This document shows positions 49,852-61,420 of a stretch of 64,000 nt of DNA, piece after piece. The notes beneath the pieces were generated by a model. That model saw nothing but the letters and a program-made list of their open reading frames with translations. It made no database searches and had not been told where the DNA came from. The stretch lies in assembly GCA_951802425.1 (NCBI GenBank), contig OX637795.1, positions 1,178,001 through 1,242,000 on the forward strand, in the 5' to 3' direction. The DNA is from Clavaria fumosa (Eukaryota > Basidiomycota > Agaricomycetes > Agaricales > Clavariaceae). The first letter of the stretch is position 1, and every line of letters begins with the position of its first letter. Made by a program: the position numbers and the translations under genes.

Positions 49852-51036
49852 CGCATTGGTAAGTTGGGAGATGCATTGGATCGGAGTTTGTCTTGATAGG
49901 GGAGTTTGGATAGCAAAGGGTTGGGTGTGATTTCTGAATGAGATTCGCATTCTTGTGTGTGGTGGTGGGATTCGGGCTAGTACTGGTGAGCTGGGTAGCA
50001 GACGGTGTAAGCGTATTGAGTAGGAATAGCATAGGCGTTGAATTGTCAGTGTGATCGGCAGGATGTGTGATATGTATTGAAGCACTGCTATTGGTGTTGA
50101 ACAAAAGGTGTGGCATATTCTTCGTAGAGCCTGGTTGAGGGCGGTTTGCAGTCTTTTTGTGTTGGACTTGTCATATTGTCCACCCCACCACAGTTGGCAC
50201 CCATAGGTGAGTATGGGTATAACTGTAGATAGTGTTAGTTGTCATAAATGGACATGCGACATGCCTCGGATCGTATTTCCGAGTATGCTCATTGCTCGGA
50301 TTGTTGCTGCTGTTGCTCGGTCTGCCATTGTTTTGGTGTGGTAGGTGAAGTTTAGATGGCGGTCGAGGTAGAAGCCAAGCCATCTTATTTTCTTGTGTGT
50401 GACTATTGGCTTTTGGTTGGGGATTCGCAGTGGTGGCGAGTTGCTGTCCGGACCTTTTGTGAAGTGCATGAGTTCGATTTTTTCGGGCTGTACTTCTAGT
50501 CTGTTTGCGGTGAGCCAGTGGGTAACTGTTTCGAATGCTCATTGAAGTCTAATCACGTTAGTGTCTAGAGAGGACGAAAAGGTTAGTATCACTCCATCAT
50601 CTATGTATGCAAATGATAGAATTCTTTGTGTAATGATTCTTCTGAGGTTGAGGAGATCAGCGCCGCATATAATTGCGAGAATGGGAGAGAGAGGGGATCC
50701 TTGGGGGATGCCGTTTGAGATATGTACTGGGTCGGATGTGAATCCGTCGAAGGAAAGTATAGTGGTTTGGTCTTGTAGGAAGGAGTCGATGATGTTGATG
50801 GTTTTCTGGTTGAAACCTGCATGTTTTAGTCTTGCCCTCATCCCTTCGTGGTTGACGGCGTTGAAAAAGCCCGTTATGTCGAAGAAAAGAGCTGTTGCCT
50901 TTGATCCTTGTTTCCAAGCATTGTGAATGTCCTGTGTGAAGGCCAATCCAGCGTCAATAGTCGATGAGTGTATGCGTCCTCCGAATTGATAGTGAGAGAC
51001 CAGGTCGTGTTTGGTGACTTCATACTGTACCGTTCT
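49852..51036 (-). pseudogene. Non-LTR retrotransposon, reverse transcriptase part
   Basis: Minus-strand RT core: DITGFFNAVNHEGM, NGIPQGSPLSPIL and the catalytic FAYIDDGVI. Thumb and connection regions follow (KIRWLGFYLDRHLNF, ILTYGCQLWWGG). The 5' end is truncated at about 51036, with no endonuclease or ORF1. Stops at 50539-50541 and 50240-50242 are TGA. At 49856-49852 it meets the Copia LTR at the target duplication CGCAT. Confidence 0.9.
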
Positions 51037-52529
51037 ACATCAGGAAAAAGGCTCACATGCTGTAGACACCAGCATGTGATCTGTAGCACAAGGTGGGCTC
51101 AGTAGATCAACATAGTTGCAGAGGTGTCATGGTAGGATGTGGCAGTCTTCTAACATGTAGCATTGCACAAGGTAGTTCAGGTAGTTGCATGCTGCACCTT
51201 GGTAGTCATAGTAGCAGACCCTCAAACTTGGTAGACCTTTAAATACTTCAGCAACAATGGGCTACATCTCAACACAGGATGACTACCATATCTACATATG
51301 GGTACTATACAATGCACAAAACTATAGTGGAGAACATAGGGGCCTATGACAACCTTCAAGTTGCTTGGTTTCAGGCCCAAAATTTTCATGTAGATAATGC
51401 CATAGCAGTGGCAGTTGAGGATCCCCTACCTGAACAAGGACTCTGAATTGGGATATCTAGCAACCTTCAGTTTAGTATTCATAATGCATTCCCTTGTCAT
51501 ATCTCCAATAGATTTCATTTTTGCTTTGTCTATCACTGCCTGTCAACTCTAAAGAGGTTTGGGGATCTCCTTGATGTCTGAGTTTTGTGATCCAAATCTC
51601 CTCCCAGGCCATTCTGGGCCATGTCAATGCAAGATTACAGCAGTGCTGGCTTGATGTTAGGGATAGGCAATCTTATTCTGGCATGGGATCTTCATACACA
51701 ACTCTGGCCAGGGACACTACTGGTGGTACCTGTAAATGTGACTCTCCATGTCTGGGTCTACATAGATCTAAGGAACCTAACAATATACAAAAGGTTAGCT
51801 TTGCTCATGATTGCATTTTAAACTTGGATAACAATTGACCCTTGTAGAGATACCAAATCTATCAGGGTGTTTCAGTCCTCACTGAATCAAATGGAGGAGT
51901 AGAACCTGTCATTGTCCCAACTCTTTTAATATAATTAATTCCTTCCTCATTGGCAAAGGCTACCATTACCAGATCAAAGGCAGCCTTTGATTGCTTTCTC
52001 TCTCTAAAAGCAAGTAGCCTGAAATTATATTTACTATTGATCAGCTATACATGGCTTTGCATAGACATTTCTTGCCACCATAATCTATTTGGAGCTTATA
52101 GCTATTTTCACACTTGGTGGGCTGCACAAAATGCACAAATTTATAATATTTTAGAAGATGAAAATACAATTGGTGATAAACAAGTACAAGTATAGTGTGT
52201 GGGGTGGGAAAGAGGATCCAGTTGCACACCATCATGGTGAAAAGAGGTTGTTGTGTCTTTGCTTTGTACCACAGCACAGCACCAGGTGTGAACCAGGGGA
52301 CCCACAGCAGATGCCTGGCTAATAGGTTGGGCAATCTGGTAAGCATCACTGTAGACATTGTTATTGGTCCATGTCCTTGATTTGATGGCAACAAGATGCC
52401 CACAATGAGATATTCAGGAGACAGAATTTATTGATCCATTTCCTGATAAAGTACTGTACTTGAGCAAGATAATAATCATATTGTTTGTGCACCAACAAAA
52501 ATCATCCAGTGAACTACATTGTATGCAAT
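51037..52529. other. Unassigned repeat-like sequence
   Basis: AT-mixed sequence without open frames of note. Parts near 52.2-52.5 kb may be more of the adjacent transposase on the minus strand, but I cannot align them with confidence. No termini are recognised. Confidence 0.35.
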
Positions 52530-53150
52530 GCATGGAGCTGCTCATATTCATCAAACAAATGAAAATTGAGATACTTGTTGAGGTAAAACCTAGAAGCAAG
52601 ATCAAGAGGTTCTCCTCTTGACCATGAAACTGGCACTGGTGCAGATCCAAACACAGGGGTTAGGTGACAAGCCTGCCAGATCTGATCAAGACTGATTACT
52701 TCTGAATTTGGTGGGTGGAAAGTGCAATTTGGTACATATTAGATGTTGGTTCAAGGGAAGTCAAAGGCCTGTACCAATGAACATATGCCAGTGGATGGGG
52801 AAATGTGCCAAACTGAGGAGGGAGCTCAAAAATGACTCGAACTCGAGTAACTCTGAGGCCTTGCAATGCTCCTTGTTTTCGTAGATGGTGGTTGTCCACA
52901 ACCAAGACAGTGTCAAAATGTGGGGGTGTTGCAGGTTTCCAAGGGCCATTACTATGTCCAGGACTTGCTCAGATCCAATTAGTGTGTTTTGAATCACCAG
53001 CATGAAGCCTGGATGACAAGTGAATGGTGAAGGCTTTGTACACAGCAAAATGGTCATGTGCATTTGGATGTGTGGTGGGGTGTGTAAAGTTCTGTTGAAT
53101 AAATGTATCCAGTGCCTGAATGAAGTCAGTTGCTCCATACAACTGTGCAA
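52530..53150 (-). pseudogene. Plavaka-type (CACTA superfamily) transposase remnant
   Basis: The minus strand carries pieces recognised from the C-terminal part of transposases common in mushroom genomes: ATDF near 53140, a stretch VTRVRVIFELPPQFGTFPHP, YVHWYRPLTSLEP and NMYQIALSTHQ (52700-52830), and FYLNKYLNFHLFDEYE (about 52580-52540). Frames change several times, so it is dead. The N-terminal catalytic region and the CACTA ends are not found. Confidence 0.62.
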
Positions 53151-53170
53151 GTGAATGTGTAGAAACTGTG

Positions 53171-53502
53171 TGTTAGGATTGCTTACATAAGCCTTCCCAA
53201 AGAGGAGTTATGGAGAAACTGGGGAGGGTTGTTGGAAGGTCACATGACCTGGGCCTGGGCATGTCACATGACCCGAGGGGTCCAAGCGTGGGAACATCGG
53301 CAAGTGCCAGGGCTCTCGCTATAAGTACTTCATCATTTCCCTTTTTGTACTCTTTTCCCCTTATCTTAGTATTGTCGTCATGACCTTATGCTTAAGTTGT
53401 GTGAGACCCAGTCTGATATAATACTAAGATCCGCCTGTCTGCCCTAGCCCCATGTCCTAACCTGGCTAGCCTGGACCCTTAATCTCAAACTGTGACACAT
53501 TG
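53171..53502 (+). repeat. Putative Gypsy LTR
   Basis: Starts TGTTAGGATTGC and ends near CTCAAACTGTGACACA. It contains GTCACATGAC twice (palindromic E-box-like core) upstream of a CTATAAGTA TATA-like box. It precedes the gag at 53996. No second copy lies in the window. Confidence 0.45.
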
Positions 53503-53995
53503 TCACAGCTCAGCCCCTATCATCCTCTTCTTCTTTACCCTGCCTGCAGTGTGTAACAGAACTGCGTGAAATTTTTACTGTGTGTAGATACATGTGACCA
53601 GACCTGGAGGAAGTCTACTGTGACCCTCCCCAAGTGATACTGAGTGCCCAAGGCCCAGAACTTTATTTTACAGCCACCATACCTCTCCCAGTGAATCGTG
53701 TAGTGTATAGAGCAAGGAAAGGCCCTCTACATAGTCTTTCTAGTAGTTTCCTGGTCCAGTGGACAGGGCCCTTGCTCTGTGACCATTGTCAGAAGGGCGC
53801 ATGGGCAACTCATTAAGAGTTGTGGAGCAACCACCTGGGACACCATTTGGGCCCCACACTAGCAGTAGTTCCATAGAATAAGGGTTCTATAGGTACATAA
53901 GTACTAGAAGAGCAGCCTGAGAGGACAGGACTGTTAAGAGATCAAAGAAATCCTGAGTGCCAAAGGCCTGGAATTTTATTTTACAGTGCTATAGA
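53503..53995. other. Leader between LTR and gag
   Basis: No gene. A CCAGAACTTTATTTTACAG-like word occurs twice (53656 and 53967), suggesting an internal duplication. Confidence 0.4.
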
Positions 53996-55591
53996 ATGCT
54001 GGACCTAGCTGTTGCCCCCTTTGATGGGCAGAAATGGAACTTCTGTACATTCCTCTGATCCCTTCACCTCCTGTTTATGGTGAACCCGACTACCTATGCT
54101 GTGGACCTGGTGAAGGTCCTCTTTGCTCTGAGCAAAATTGTTGGAGATGGATTCACTGCAGAATGGGCGAATATGAAGGTGGAAGAGATCCTGGGTAGTG
54201 GTGAGGCCGGAACCTGGGCAGAGTTTGTGGAGGAGATGAAGCGAGTGTTCGATGACCCAAACAACCATGTAACTGCCCTTGCCGATATTGCAGGGTTGAA
54301 ACAGGGTGCCACGACGGCACCAGAGTTCTTTGTGAGATTCAAGACGCTCTTCCAATGGGTGGAGTTGAGTGCAGAAAAGGACTCAGGAATCCTGGTCCAT
54401 TGGCTGGAGTTGAACCTGAGTAGGAGGTTGGTGGAGAGGATCTGTGGTGTCTCCCTGATGCCAGAGACTTATGGAGAATGGAAAGTGCTGGCAGAAAGAC
54501 TGGATGCCCAGCAAAGGTGATTTGATGCGATAGTCATGGAACAGACACCATGACCCATTGCGACCCCTGTGCGACCTTTCGTGACCCCCGTGCAACCCAC
54601 CACGACCTTTTTGCGACCTGCTGCGACCCTCTCGCACCCTCTGAATGTGGCCATGGGCCGTGGATGTGCCCCTGCTGATGAGAGACATTGTTTCCGATGC
54701 CACCAGATTGGGCATGCTGTCTGTTTCTGCCCCCTGCCTGACATGTGTCCACAGGTCCCAAGAGCCCGAACCTGTGGAGTGCCAGGTACCCCCTGAACAA
54801 TGGAGGATTACCAGAGAGAGATTGTGTTGCTCCAAGCAAAACTGGAGCCACTTGAGAGAGAAAGGAGGACTCTGGCTGGAGAGAAGAGTCATTCCAGCCC
54901 CCATTCCATCCCTGTGCCCACAGAAAGTATACCAAAGTATACTATCTTGCAGTGGAGATATACCCGAATTGGGGCTGAGGTGAAAGAGGAAGTGAGACTG
55001 GCAGAGCACCCAACCAAGGTGCAGCCAGAGGTGGAGAAATGTGTGCCACGGGAGCTAGCCATCCAGGTGCACTTGGAGGCCCTCAGCACTGGCAAGTGGG
55101 CTATGATGAAGGCCCTTGTCGACTCAGGATGCACCAACTGTTTCATGGATTTGGAGTGGGTGAAAAGAGTGGGCCTGGAGCCATCTCCCTTGCTGAACCC
55201 AATCACGATGTACAATGTGGATGGGTCACAGAACAGAGAGGGTAAAATCCAGTTTGGAATTGAGCTGCTGGTGAAGGTGGGTGACCATTGTGAATGGGTC
55301 CATTTCCTGCTGGGAAAGATCCAATCCCACAAGTTCATCCTTGGGCATGACTGGCTCAAGCGACACAACCCCAACATCAACTGGAAGAAGGCAGAGCTGA
55401 GCCTTACCCACTGCCCCCCACAGTGTTCCCCATCCCCACAAGCCCCTGCACCCCCGAAAACGAGTACCCTCGCATCCATGAGTATTCCGGACACCTGTTT
55501 TCCCAACTCTGGCCCTACCCCTGATTGGCCCAGCCGCTACCCTTCAGTTTTTAGTGAAGCAAAGTGGGATGAACTTCCCCGCTCACAGTAA
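53996..55591 (+). pseudogene. Gypsy gag and protease fragment
   Basis: One frame throughout, broken by four TGA codons (54056, 54518, 54551, 54794). Gag reads APFDGQKWNFCTFL, then the capsid (SGEAGTWAEFVEEMKRVF) and a knuckle (CFRCHQIGHAVCFC). Protease follows with ALVDSGCTNCFMD and FILGHDWLKRHNPNINW. The start of the RT leader (YPSVFSEAKWDELPRS) is the last recognisable piece before TAA at 55589. RT, RNase H and integrase are missing and satellite sequence takes over. It belongs to a different family from the Gypsy at 27.6 kb, which has D-Q-G-S. Confidence 0.88.
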
Positions 55592-57093
55592 TAATGCCTC
55601 ATGCTGGGTATCCAAATGGGCCAAGAAATATCTGAATCCAGAATGTTAGGATGGCCCAAGAAATATTTTAAGTGAGATACTCAAATGGGCCAGATAATAT
55701 TTTAATTGTGGCTGAGTCAATCTATATGGGCCCAGAAATATGTTAGGTGAGGTACTCAACTCAGCCCAGTAATAACACTTCATGCTGTGTATCCCAATGG
55801 GCCCAGAAATATCTGAATCCAGAATGATGGGATGGCCCAAGAAATATTTTAAGTGAGATACTCAAATGGGCCAGATAAATAATAACACCTCATGCAGGAT
55901 ATCCAATATCTGTGTCCAAAATGATGGGATGGGCCAAGCAACATGTTTGTCAAGAAACTCAAATTGGCCAAACAATATTCTGGTTGCTGAGTCAATTGAT
56001 ATAGGCACAGAAATATGTCATGTGAGATACTAAAATGGGCCAAATAATATTATGGTGGCTGAGTCAATCCATATGGGCCCAGAAATATGTTAGGTGAGAT
56101 ACTCAACTCAGCCCAGTAATAACACTTCATGCTGTGTATCCCAATGGGCCCAGAAATATATGAATCCAGAATGATGGGATGGCCCAAGAAATATGTTAAG
56201 TGAGATGCTCAAATGGGCCAAATAATATTATGGTGGCTGAGTCAATCCATATGGGCCCAGAAATATGTTAAGTGAGATACTGAACTGAACCCAGTAATGA
56301 TGCCTCATGCTGGGTATCCAAATTGGCCCAGAAATATCAGAGTCTGAGATGTTGAGGTGGGCCAAGAATTATGCCAGATGAGATACCCAAATTGGCCCAG
56401 AAATAATATGCTAGTCAGTGAATCCATATGGGCCTGGAAATATATGAGTCCAAGATAATGGGATGGTTTCAGAATTATTTTGGGTGTAATCAAATGGGCT
56501 GAATAATATAATGGTGGCTGAGTCATTCCATATGGGTCAAGAAATATCAGGTCCAAATTTGTGGAGTAGGCCCAGCAATATGTTAGATGAGATACTCCAC
56601 TCAGCCCAGTAATAATGGCCTTACTCAGGATATCAGAGCCTGAAATATGTTGAGTGAGATGCCCACATAGGCCTAGCAATAATACCCTGGCCAAGTAATT
56701 CCCACTTGCTGGCCCAGAGATATTAGATTCTGACAAAATTGGAAGGGTGTCAGGTGAGATACCAAAATGGGCCCAGAAAAAATAACCTTCCCCAGAAATA
56801 TCAAGGTCTGAGATAATGGGACTGGCCTAGAAACATGTTGGGGAAGAAAATCAAATGGGCCCAGTAATAATATGTCAATTTAATTGGGCCCAGAGATATC
56901 ACACACTAAATAATCAGATAGGCTAAGAAATATGTTGGGTGAGCTACCCAACTGGGCTCAGTAATAATAACCTCACCTAGGACATCCAAATGAGCCCAGA
57001 AATATCAGGGACTGAACAATGGAATAGGCTCTGTAAATCCATGTGGGGTCTGAAATATCAAAGTCTGACACAATTGGCTGGACTGGGGGTTAT
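55592..57093. repeat. Degenerate tandem satellite (GGGCCCAGAAATATG family)
   Basis: Irregular units of about 150-200 bp, each with several ATGGGCCCAGAAATATG / GATACTCAAATGGGCCA words, repeated about eight to ten times with drift. The small frames inside are by-products. It replaces the missing pol of the preceding Gypsy fragment. Confidence 0.85.
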
Positions 57094-58690
57094 TGTCACG
57101 GTCCTATCCAGTCACCCAGCCACCTTTGAACATCTCTGATGCATCTCCACTCCAACTCCGGCACCTCCGCTCCGACTCCGCCTTCTCTGCTCCAATTCCG
57201 CTCTGACTCCGCTCCGGGGTCCGAAACTCCGGTCCGGACTTTCGTCAGACTTCGATATCAGTCCTTCAGACTGAATGGACTTTGTTTCTAGCATGTTCCT
57301 TGGTGCTAGTCCATGGTTAGTAACCATTGGGACAATGCCCACTACCCATGGGAACTTATTCTTTGCCTTACATGTATCATCTATGCCTTTCCCACTCCTC
57401 AGGTAAAATTATTGTAGATATTTGATATACTCATGTTTCACAGTCTGCCCTATGCCCTACCCTAGTAGCATATAAGCCCCCATGTATCTCCATGATCCTC
57501 AGTTCGAATATTAACGTTATTTCTGGTCCTTGCCACTTGGTCCATGCATTAAGGGACTTCATCCTCACTGTTCTTGACAGTCCCGATGAGTTCCGCAAAA
57601 CTCCGGCAGACTCCGACAGACTCTGGGCAATTTCCCTTTGGACTTCGTCCTTCCTTGTCCTGGAAAGCAAAGTACCAGCAAGGTTAAATTGGGACACGTA
57701 TACATGCGGTGGCACAACCCATAAGTTGAGGCCACAGTCCCAACCCTTTTGACCCCTTCTAGCTTTTGTGTAGAGGAGAAGTCCTCGCACAACTCCGATC
57801 TGGACTCCGACCAGACTCTGCTCCGCTCTGGCTTCGCCTTTGCCACCTTTTTGGTCTCCTCTACACTACCCTACACCCCTCTTTGGAGCAAAGAATCAGA
57901 TCTTAACAGTATATTCGAACGCACCTCCACTCTGCTACTCTGCTGCTCCGACTCCAACTCTGCTACCTCTGCACCTCTGCTCCAAAACTCTGAAAATCCG
58001 CACTTCTGCACCTCTGCTCCACTGCTCCAACTCCGACTCTGCCACCTCTGCCACCTCTGCTCCTCCACTCCACTGCTCCAACTCCAACTCCACTACCTCT
58101 GCTCCTCCACTCCTCCACTCCTACTCCATCTCCACACCTCTGCACCTCCACACCTCCACACACCACTCCAAAACTCCGAAATTCAACTCTATACCTCCAC
58201 TCTGACTCCCTCACCTCCACACCTCTGCTCCAAACTCTGAACCTCCAAAAAACTTCAATTCTCTCAGCTCTGCACCTCCGCCCCACATCTCTGACACCTT
58301 CCAACACATCTGCACCATCTCCGACCTCCTCCAGACCTCTGACTCCAACTCCAGCCTCAGTTCCACTTCCACTTTCTGTGACCCCACCTCCAACTCTAAC
58401 ACTCTCCAACCCACACAGTGAAATACTGTCACTTAAGGGTCTTGAGGGCTCGACCCTGAGAGGGGGATACTGTCACAGTCCTATCCAGTCACCAGGAACA
58501 CCCCTAATCACCTCCGAAATACCTCCAATACATCTCTGACACATCTCCACTCCAACTCCGGCACCTCTGCTCCGATTCCGCTCCAACTCCGCTCCGGGGT
58601 CCGAAACTCCGGTCCAGACTTTCGTCGGACTTCAATATCGGTCCTTCGGACCGAATGGACTTTGTTTCTAGCATGTTCCTAACTGCTGTG
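57094..58690 (+). mobile_element. Short non-autonomous LTR element (TRIM-like) with CTCCG-rich LTRs
   Basis: LTR 57094-57908 (815 bp, TGTCACGGTCC...CTTAACA) is followed by GTATATTCGAAC (primer region), then about 530 bp of CTCCRACTC/CACCTCTGC pyrimidine repeats without genes. A purine tract (GAGAGGGGGATAC) and the first 220 bp of a second LTR (58471-58690, TGTCACAGTCC) follow. The second LTR is cut off where unrelated sequence begins. No coding capacity, so it would depend on a relative such as the element at 61.4 kb. Confidence 0.75.
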
Positions 58691-58760
58691 TCTAGTTAAT
58701 TATTTGATTCAGTACTACTGATACTACAAACCCAAATTCCCTGGCCAGGCTGCCAGGAGC

Positions 58761-58952
58761 GTTCCCCCCGACCTGATGTTCATCGATAACAAACTGGTCT
58801 ACGAGGTTGAGGAGATACTAGCGAAGAGAAAGAAAGGACAGAGTTGGGAGTACCTGATTCACTGAAAAGGATACCCAGCAGAAGAAGACACCTGGGAACC
58901 CATTGAGAACTTGGACAACTGCACGAAAGCTCTACAAAACTTCGAGGCTTGA
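58761..58952 (+). pseudogene. Chromodomain C-terminus of a chromovirus-type Gypsy pol
   Basis: Encodes a chromodomain (VYEVEEILAKRKKG...SWEYLIH-stop-KGYPAEEDTWEPIENL) at the end of a lost integrase. The in-frame TGA at 58863-58865 replaces the Trp of the conserved hydrophobic cage. In chromoviruses this domain directs integration to modified histones. The stop TGA at 58950 is followed by a purine tract (GGGGGAGGAGGGCAGAA) and an LTR start. Confidence 0.88.
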
Positions 58953-58981
58953 GGACAAGCCCCTGGGGGAGGAGGGCAGAA

Positions 58982-59345
58982 TGTAATGATTCAGCCACTC
59001 AACTTTGGAGTTTGCTGTATTCTCCATCACGGAGAGGGGAAATGACCAACCAGGTATCATCGGTAAAGGTAGATACTGGAGGAACCTCAATACCCGACCC
59101 AATGTACAGCTACAATATAAATATGTGACCCCCATGTATTAGTTTCCCTAGCTTTGTTATTCAAAGAGCTTGTGCCCATGATATGCCTCTCCGCGAACCC
59201 ATCCCAAACTCCTTCAACTACAGACCATTCGTTACAGATCCCCTGGACAGTGAGTTCACTATATATACAAGTAGATACTTCATCTGTATTCCCTAGACTT
59301 TGATATTTTACTCTCTGCACCACTCTACTATGAGTCTGACCCTAG
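58982..59345 (+). repeat. 3' LTR of the chromovirus fragment
   Basis: Starts TGTAATGATTCAGCC immediately after the purine tract and runs to the next LTR at 59346. A TATAAATA box lies near 59117. The right end is probably cut by the neighbouring insertion. Confidence 0.65.
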
Positions 59346-60071
59346 TGTCACAGTCCTAACAAGGTTAGCGGCAAAGGGATTAGCAGAGCGGAGCGGGGAT
59401 GTTCTATTGGAGTCCGGTCGGAGTCCGATATTGGAGAAACGGAGAAGTAAACAAAAGGAAGGAGACTTATGGGACTGTGGCCTCAACGTATGTGTTGTGC
59501 CACCATGTATATACTTGTCCCTATTTATCAAACAAGAACAATACCTAAGAGAGGATCAGAACGTAAGTCAAAACTCCGAAGTTGATCGGAGTCTGTCAGA
59601 GTTGGTCGGAGTTGGTCGGATGATGTGGAGAATGTCGAGGACGATGAGGACAAAAGCTCAGAGATGTTTAGGATTAAGAGACATTAATATTCGAACTGAG
59701 GAGCAGGGAGATACAGGTGGAAACTTATACTGCAAGGACAGAGTATAGGAGTAATGTGAAACAATGTACTTATCAAATTACTAGGAGAGTTTCACCACAT
59801 GTGCCTGTGCAATTTTTCATGGAACAAAGAAACAACAACAAAAAAAGCAACTCCCATGGGTCAAGGGTATCCTCTCAATGGTAAACAGAATGAGGGGATG
59901 GAGGGAGAAGGTTCTAGAACGAAGTCCGAATGGTCCGAAGGCCGGCGGAGTAAAGTCCAATGAAGATGCGGAGCGGAGTGCACGGAGTTACAGTGGAGCA
60001 GATTGGAGTTGGTACGGAGCTCGGAGTCTGGAGTGGGGGTCGTGCTTATGCAAGCGGATGGGGTCGTAACA
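59346..60071 (-). repeat. CTCCG-rich LTR, minus orientation
   Basis: 726 bp. In its own orientation it starts TGTTACGACCCC at 60071 and ends GGACTGTGACA at 59346. It is an inverted copy of 60697-61420. A purine tract lies directly before its start (60096-60072), so it is the 3' LTR of a minus-oriented element. Confidence 0.85.
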
Positions 60072-60304
60072 GTATCCCCCTCTTAGGGTCGAACCCCTGA
60101 GACCCTGTGGCTAAACTCCGCGTGAACATGTGTCTTCCATAACAAGTTAGTCTCGGAGTTTCACAGCGCATCGAGTGGGGTCCAGAGGTTTTTTGGGGGT
60201 CAAAGGGCCGCGCACATCATACCCCCCCTTTTTCTTCCTTAACCCATTACCATCATCACTAGCCCTTAGCACAGGCAATCCTCTCTCTTTTTCTAAAAAC
60301 CTTG

Positions 60305-60676
60305 ATGTTGAATAACCCGAGCACACCCAGAGCGGGGCCCAGTCGGCCTCCCCGTCCTCGACCACGACCCGTGGTTGCCGTCCCTGTGCAGTTGTGCGTG
60401 GAGGATGAGGACCCCGAAATTGCGGCCCTCACGCGCCAGATTAAGGTGCTGAAAGACAAGAAGGCACGGGAGGAGGAGGAGCGGAAAAATAGGGAGGCCG
60501 CAGATAAGATGCAGTGGGAGGAGATGGAGAGGGTGAGAGCAGTGGAGGTGAAGCGGAGGGCGGAGAAAATTGCGAAGGCGCAGGGGACGGAGAGGAAGCG
60601 TATGCCGGCCACGGAGTCGGACACGGAGCACGCGGACTGCACGCGATGTGTCCGGCTCGGGATGGGGTGTGTGTAG
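60305..60676 (+). CDS. Accessory ORF with coiled coil and half zinc cluster (truncated)
   Basis: 123-codon frame in the 625 bp between two LTRs that face away from each other. A Pro/Arg-rich N-terminus is followed by a long Glu/Lys/Arg coiled coil (from about residue 40 to 95) and then C-x2-C-x6-C directly before TAG. Relative to the minus-oriented 3' LTR on its left, the ORF is antisense and starts about 230 bp from that LTR. The antisense zinc-cluster gene of the 27.6 kb Gypsy element has the same layout. The second half of the cluster is absent; an intron or truncation by the right LTR at 60697 may explain this. Function unknown; DNA or chromatin binding is a guess. Confidence 0.55.
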   Translation: MLNNPSTPRAGPSRPPRPRPRPVVAVPVQLCVEDEDPEIAALTRQIKVLKDKKAREEEERKNREAADKMQWEEMERVRAVEVKRRAEKIAKAQGTERKRMPATESDTEHADCTRCVRLGMGCV

Positions 60677-60696
60677 CCGAGCGGAGGGCGGGGCAC

Positions 60697-61420
60697 TGTT
60701 ACGACCCCATCTGCTTGCATAAGCATGACCCCCGCTCCGGACTCCGAGCTCCTTACCAACTCCGATCCACTCCGCTGTAACTCTGTGCGCTCCGCTCCGC
60801 ACCTTCATCGGACTTTACTCCGCCGGCCTTCGGACCATTCAGACTTCATTCCAGAACCTTCTCCCTCCATCCCCTCGTTCTGTTTACCATTGAGAGGATA
60901 CCCTTGACCCATGGGAGTCGCTTTTTTGTTGTTGTTTCTTTGTTCCATGAAAATTGCACAGGCACAAGTGGTGAAACTCTCCTAGTAATTTGATATGTAC
61001 ATTGTTTCACATTACTCCTATACTCTGTCCTTGCAGTATAAGTTTCCACCTGTATCTCCCTGCTCCTCAGTTCGAATATAACATCTCTTGATTCCAAAAA
61101 ACATCTCTGAGCTTTCGTCCTCATCGTCCTCGACGTTCTCCACGTCATCCGACCAACTCCGACCCACTCCGATGAACTCCGACCACTTCAGAGTTTGACT
61201 TACATTCTGATTCTCTCTTAGGTATTGTTCTTGTTTGGTAAATAGGGACAAGTATATATGTGGTGGCACAACACATACATTGAGGCTGCAGTCCCATAAG
61301 TCTCCTTCCTTTTGTTTACTTCTCCATTTCTCCGATATCGGACTCCGACTGGACTCCGATAGAACATCCCCACTCCACTCCACTAATCCCTTCGCCGCTA
61401 ACCTTGTTAGGACTGTGACG
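60697..61420 (+). repeat. CTCCG-rich 5' LTR of the right-hand Gypsy element
   Basis: 724 bp, TGTTACGACCCC...GGACTGTGACG, preceded by a purine tract (GCGGAGGGCGGGGCAC) and followed by GTATATTTGAAC and a gag frame. It thus serves as 5' LTR of the rightward element, although the purine tract suggests it was also the 3' LTR of something to its left. Confidence 0.85.

Noticed and set aside
60072..60110. GGGTCGAACCCC resembling a tRNA T-arm
   Set aside because: No cloverleaf can be built around it; it is the purine tract region next to an LTR.
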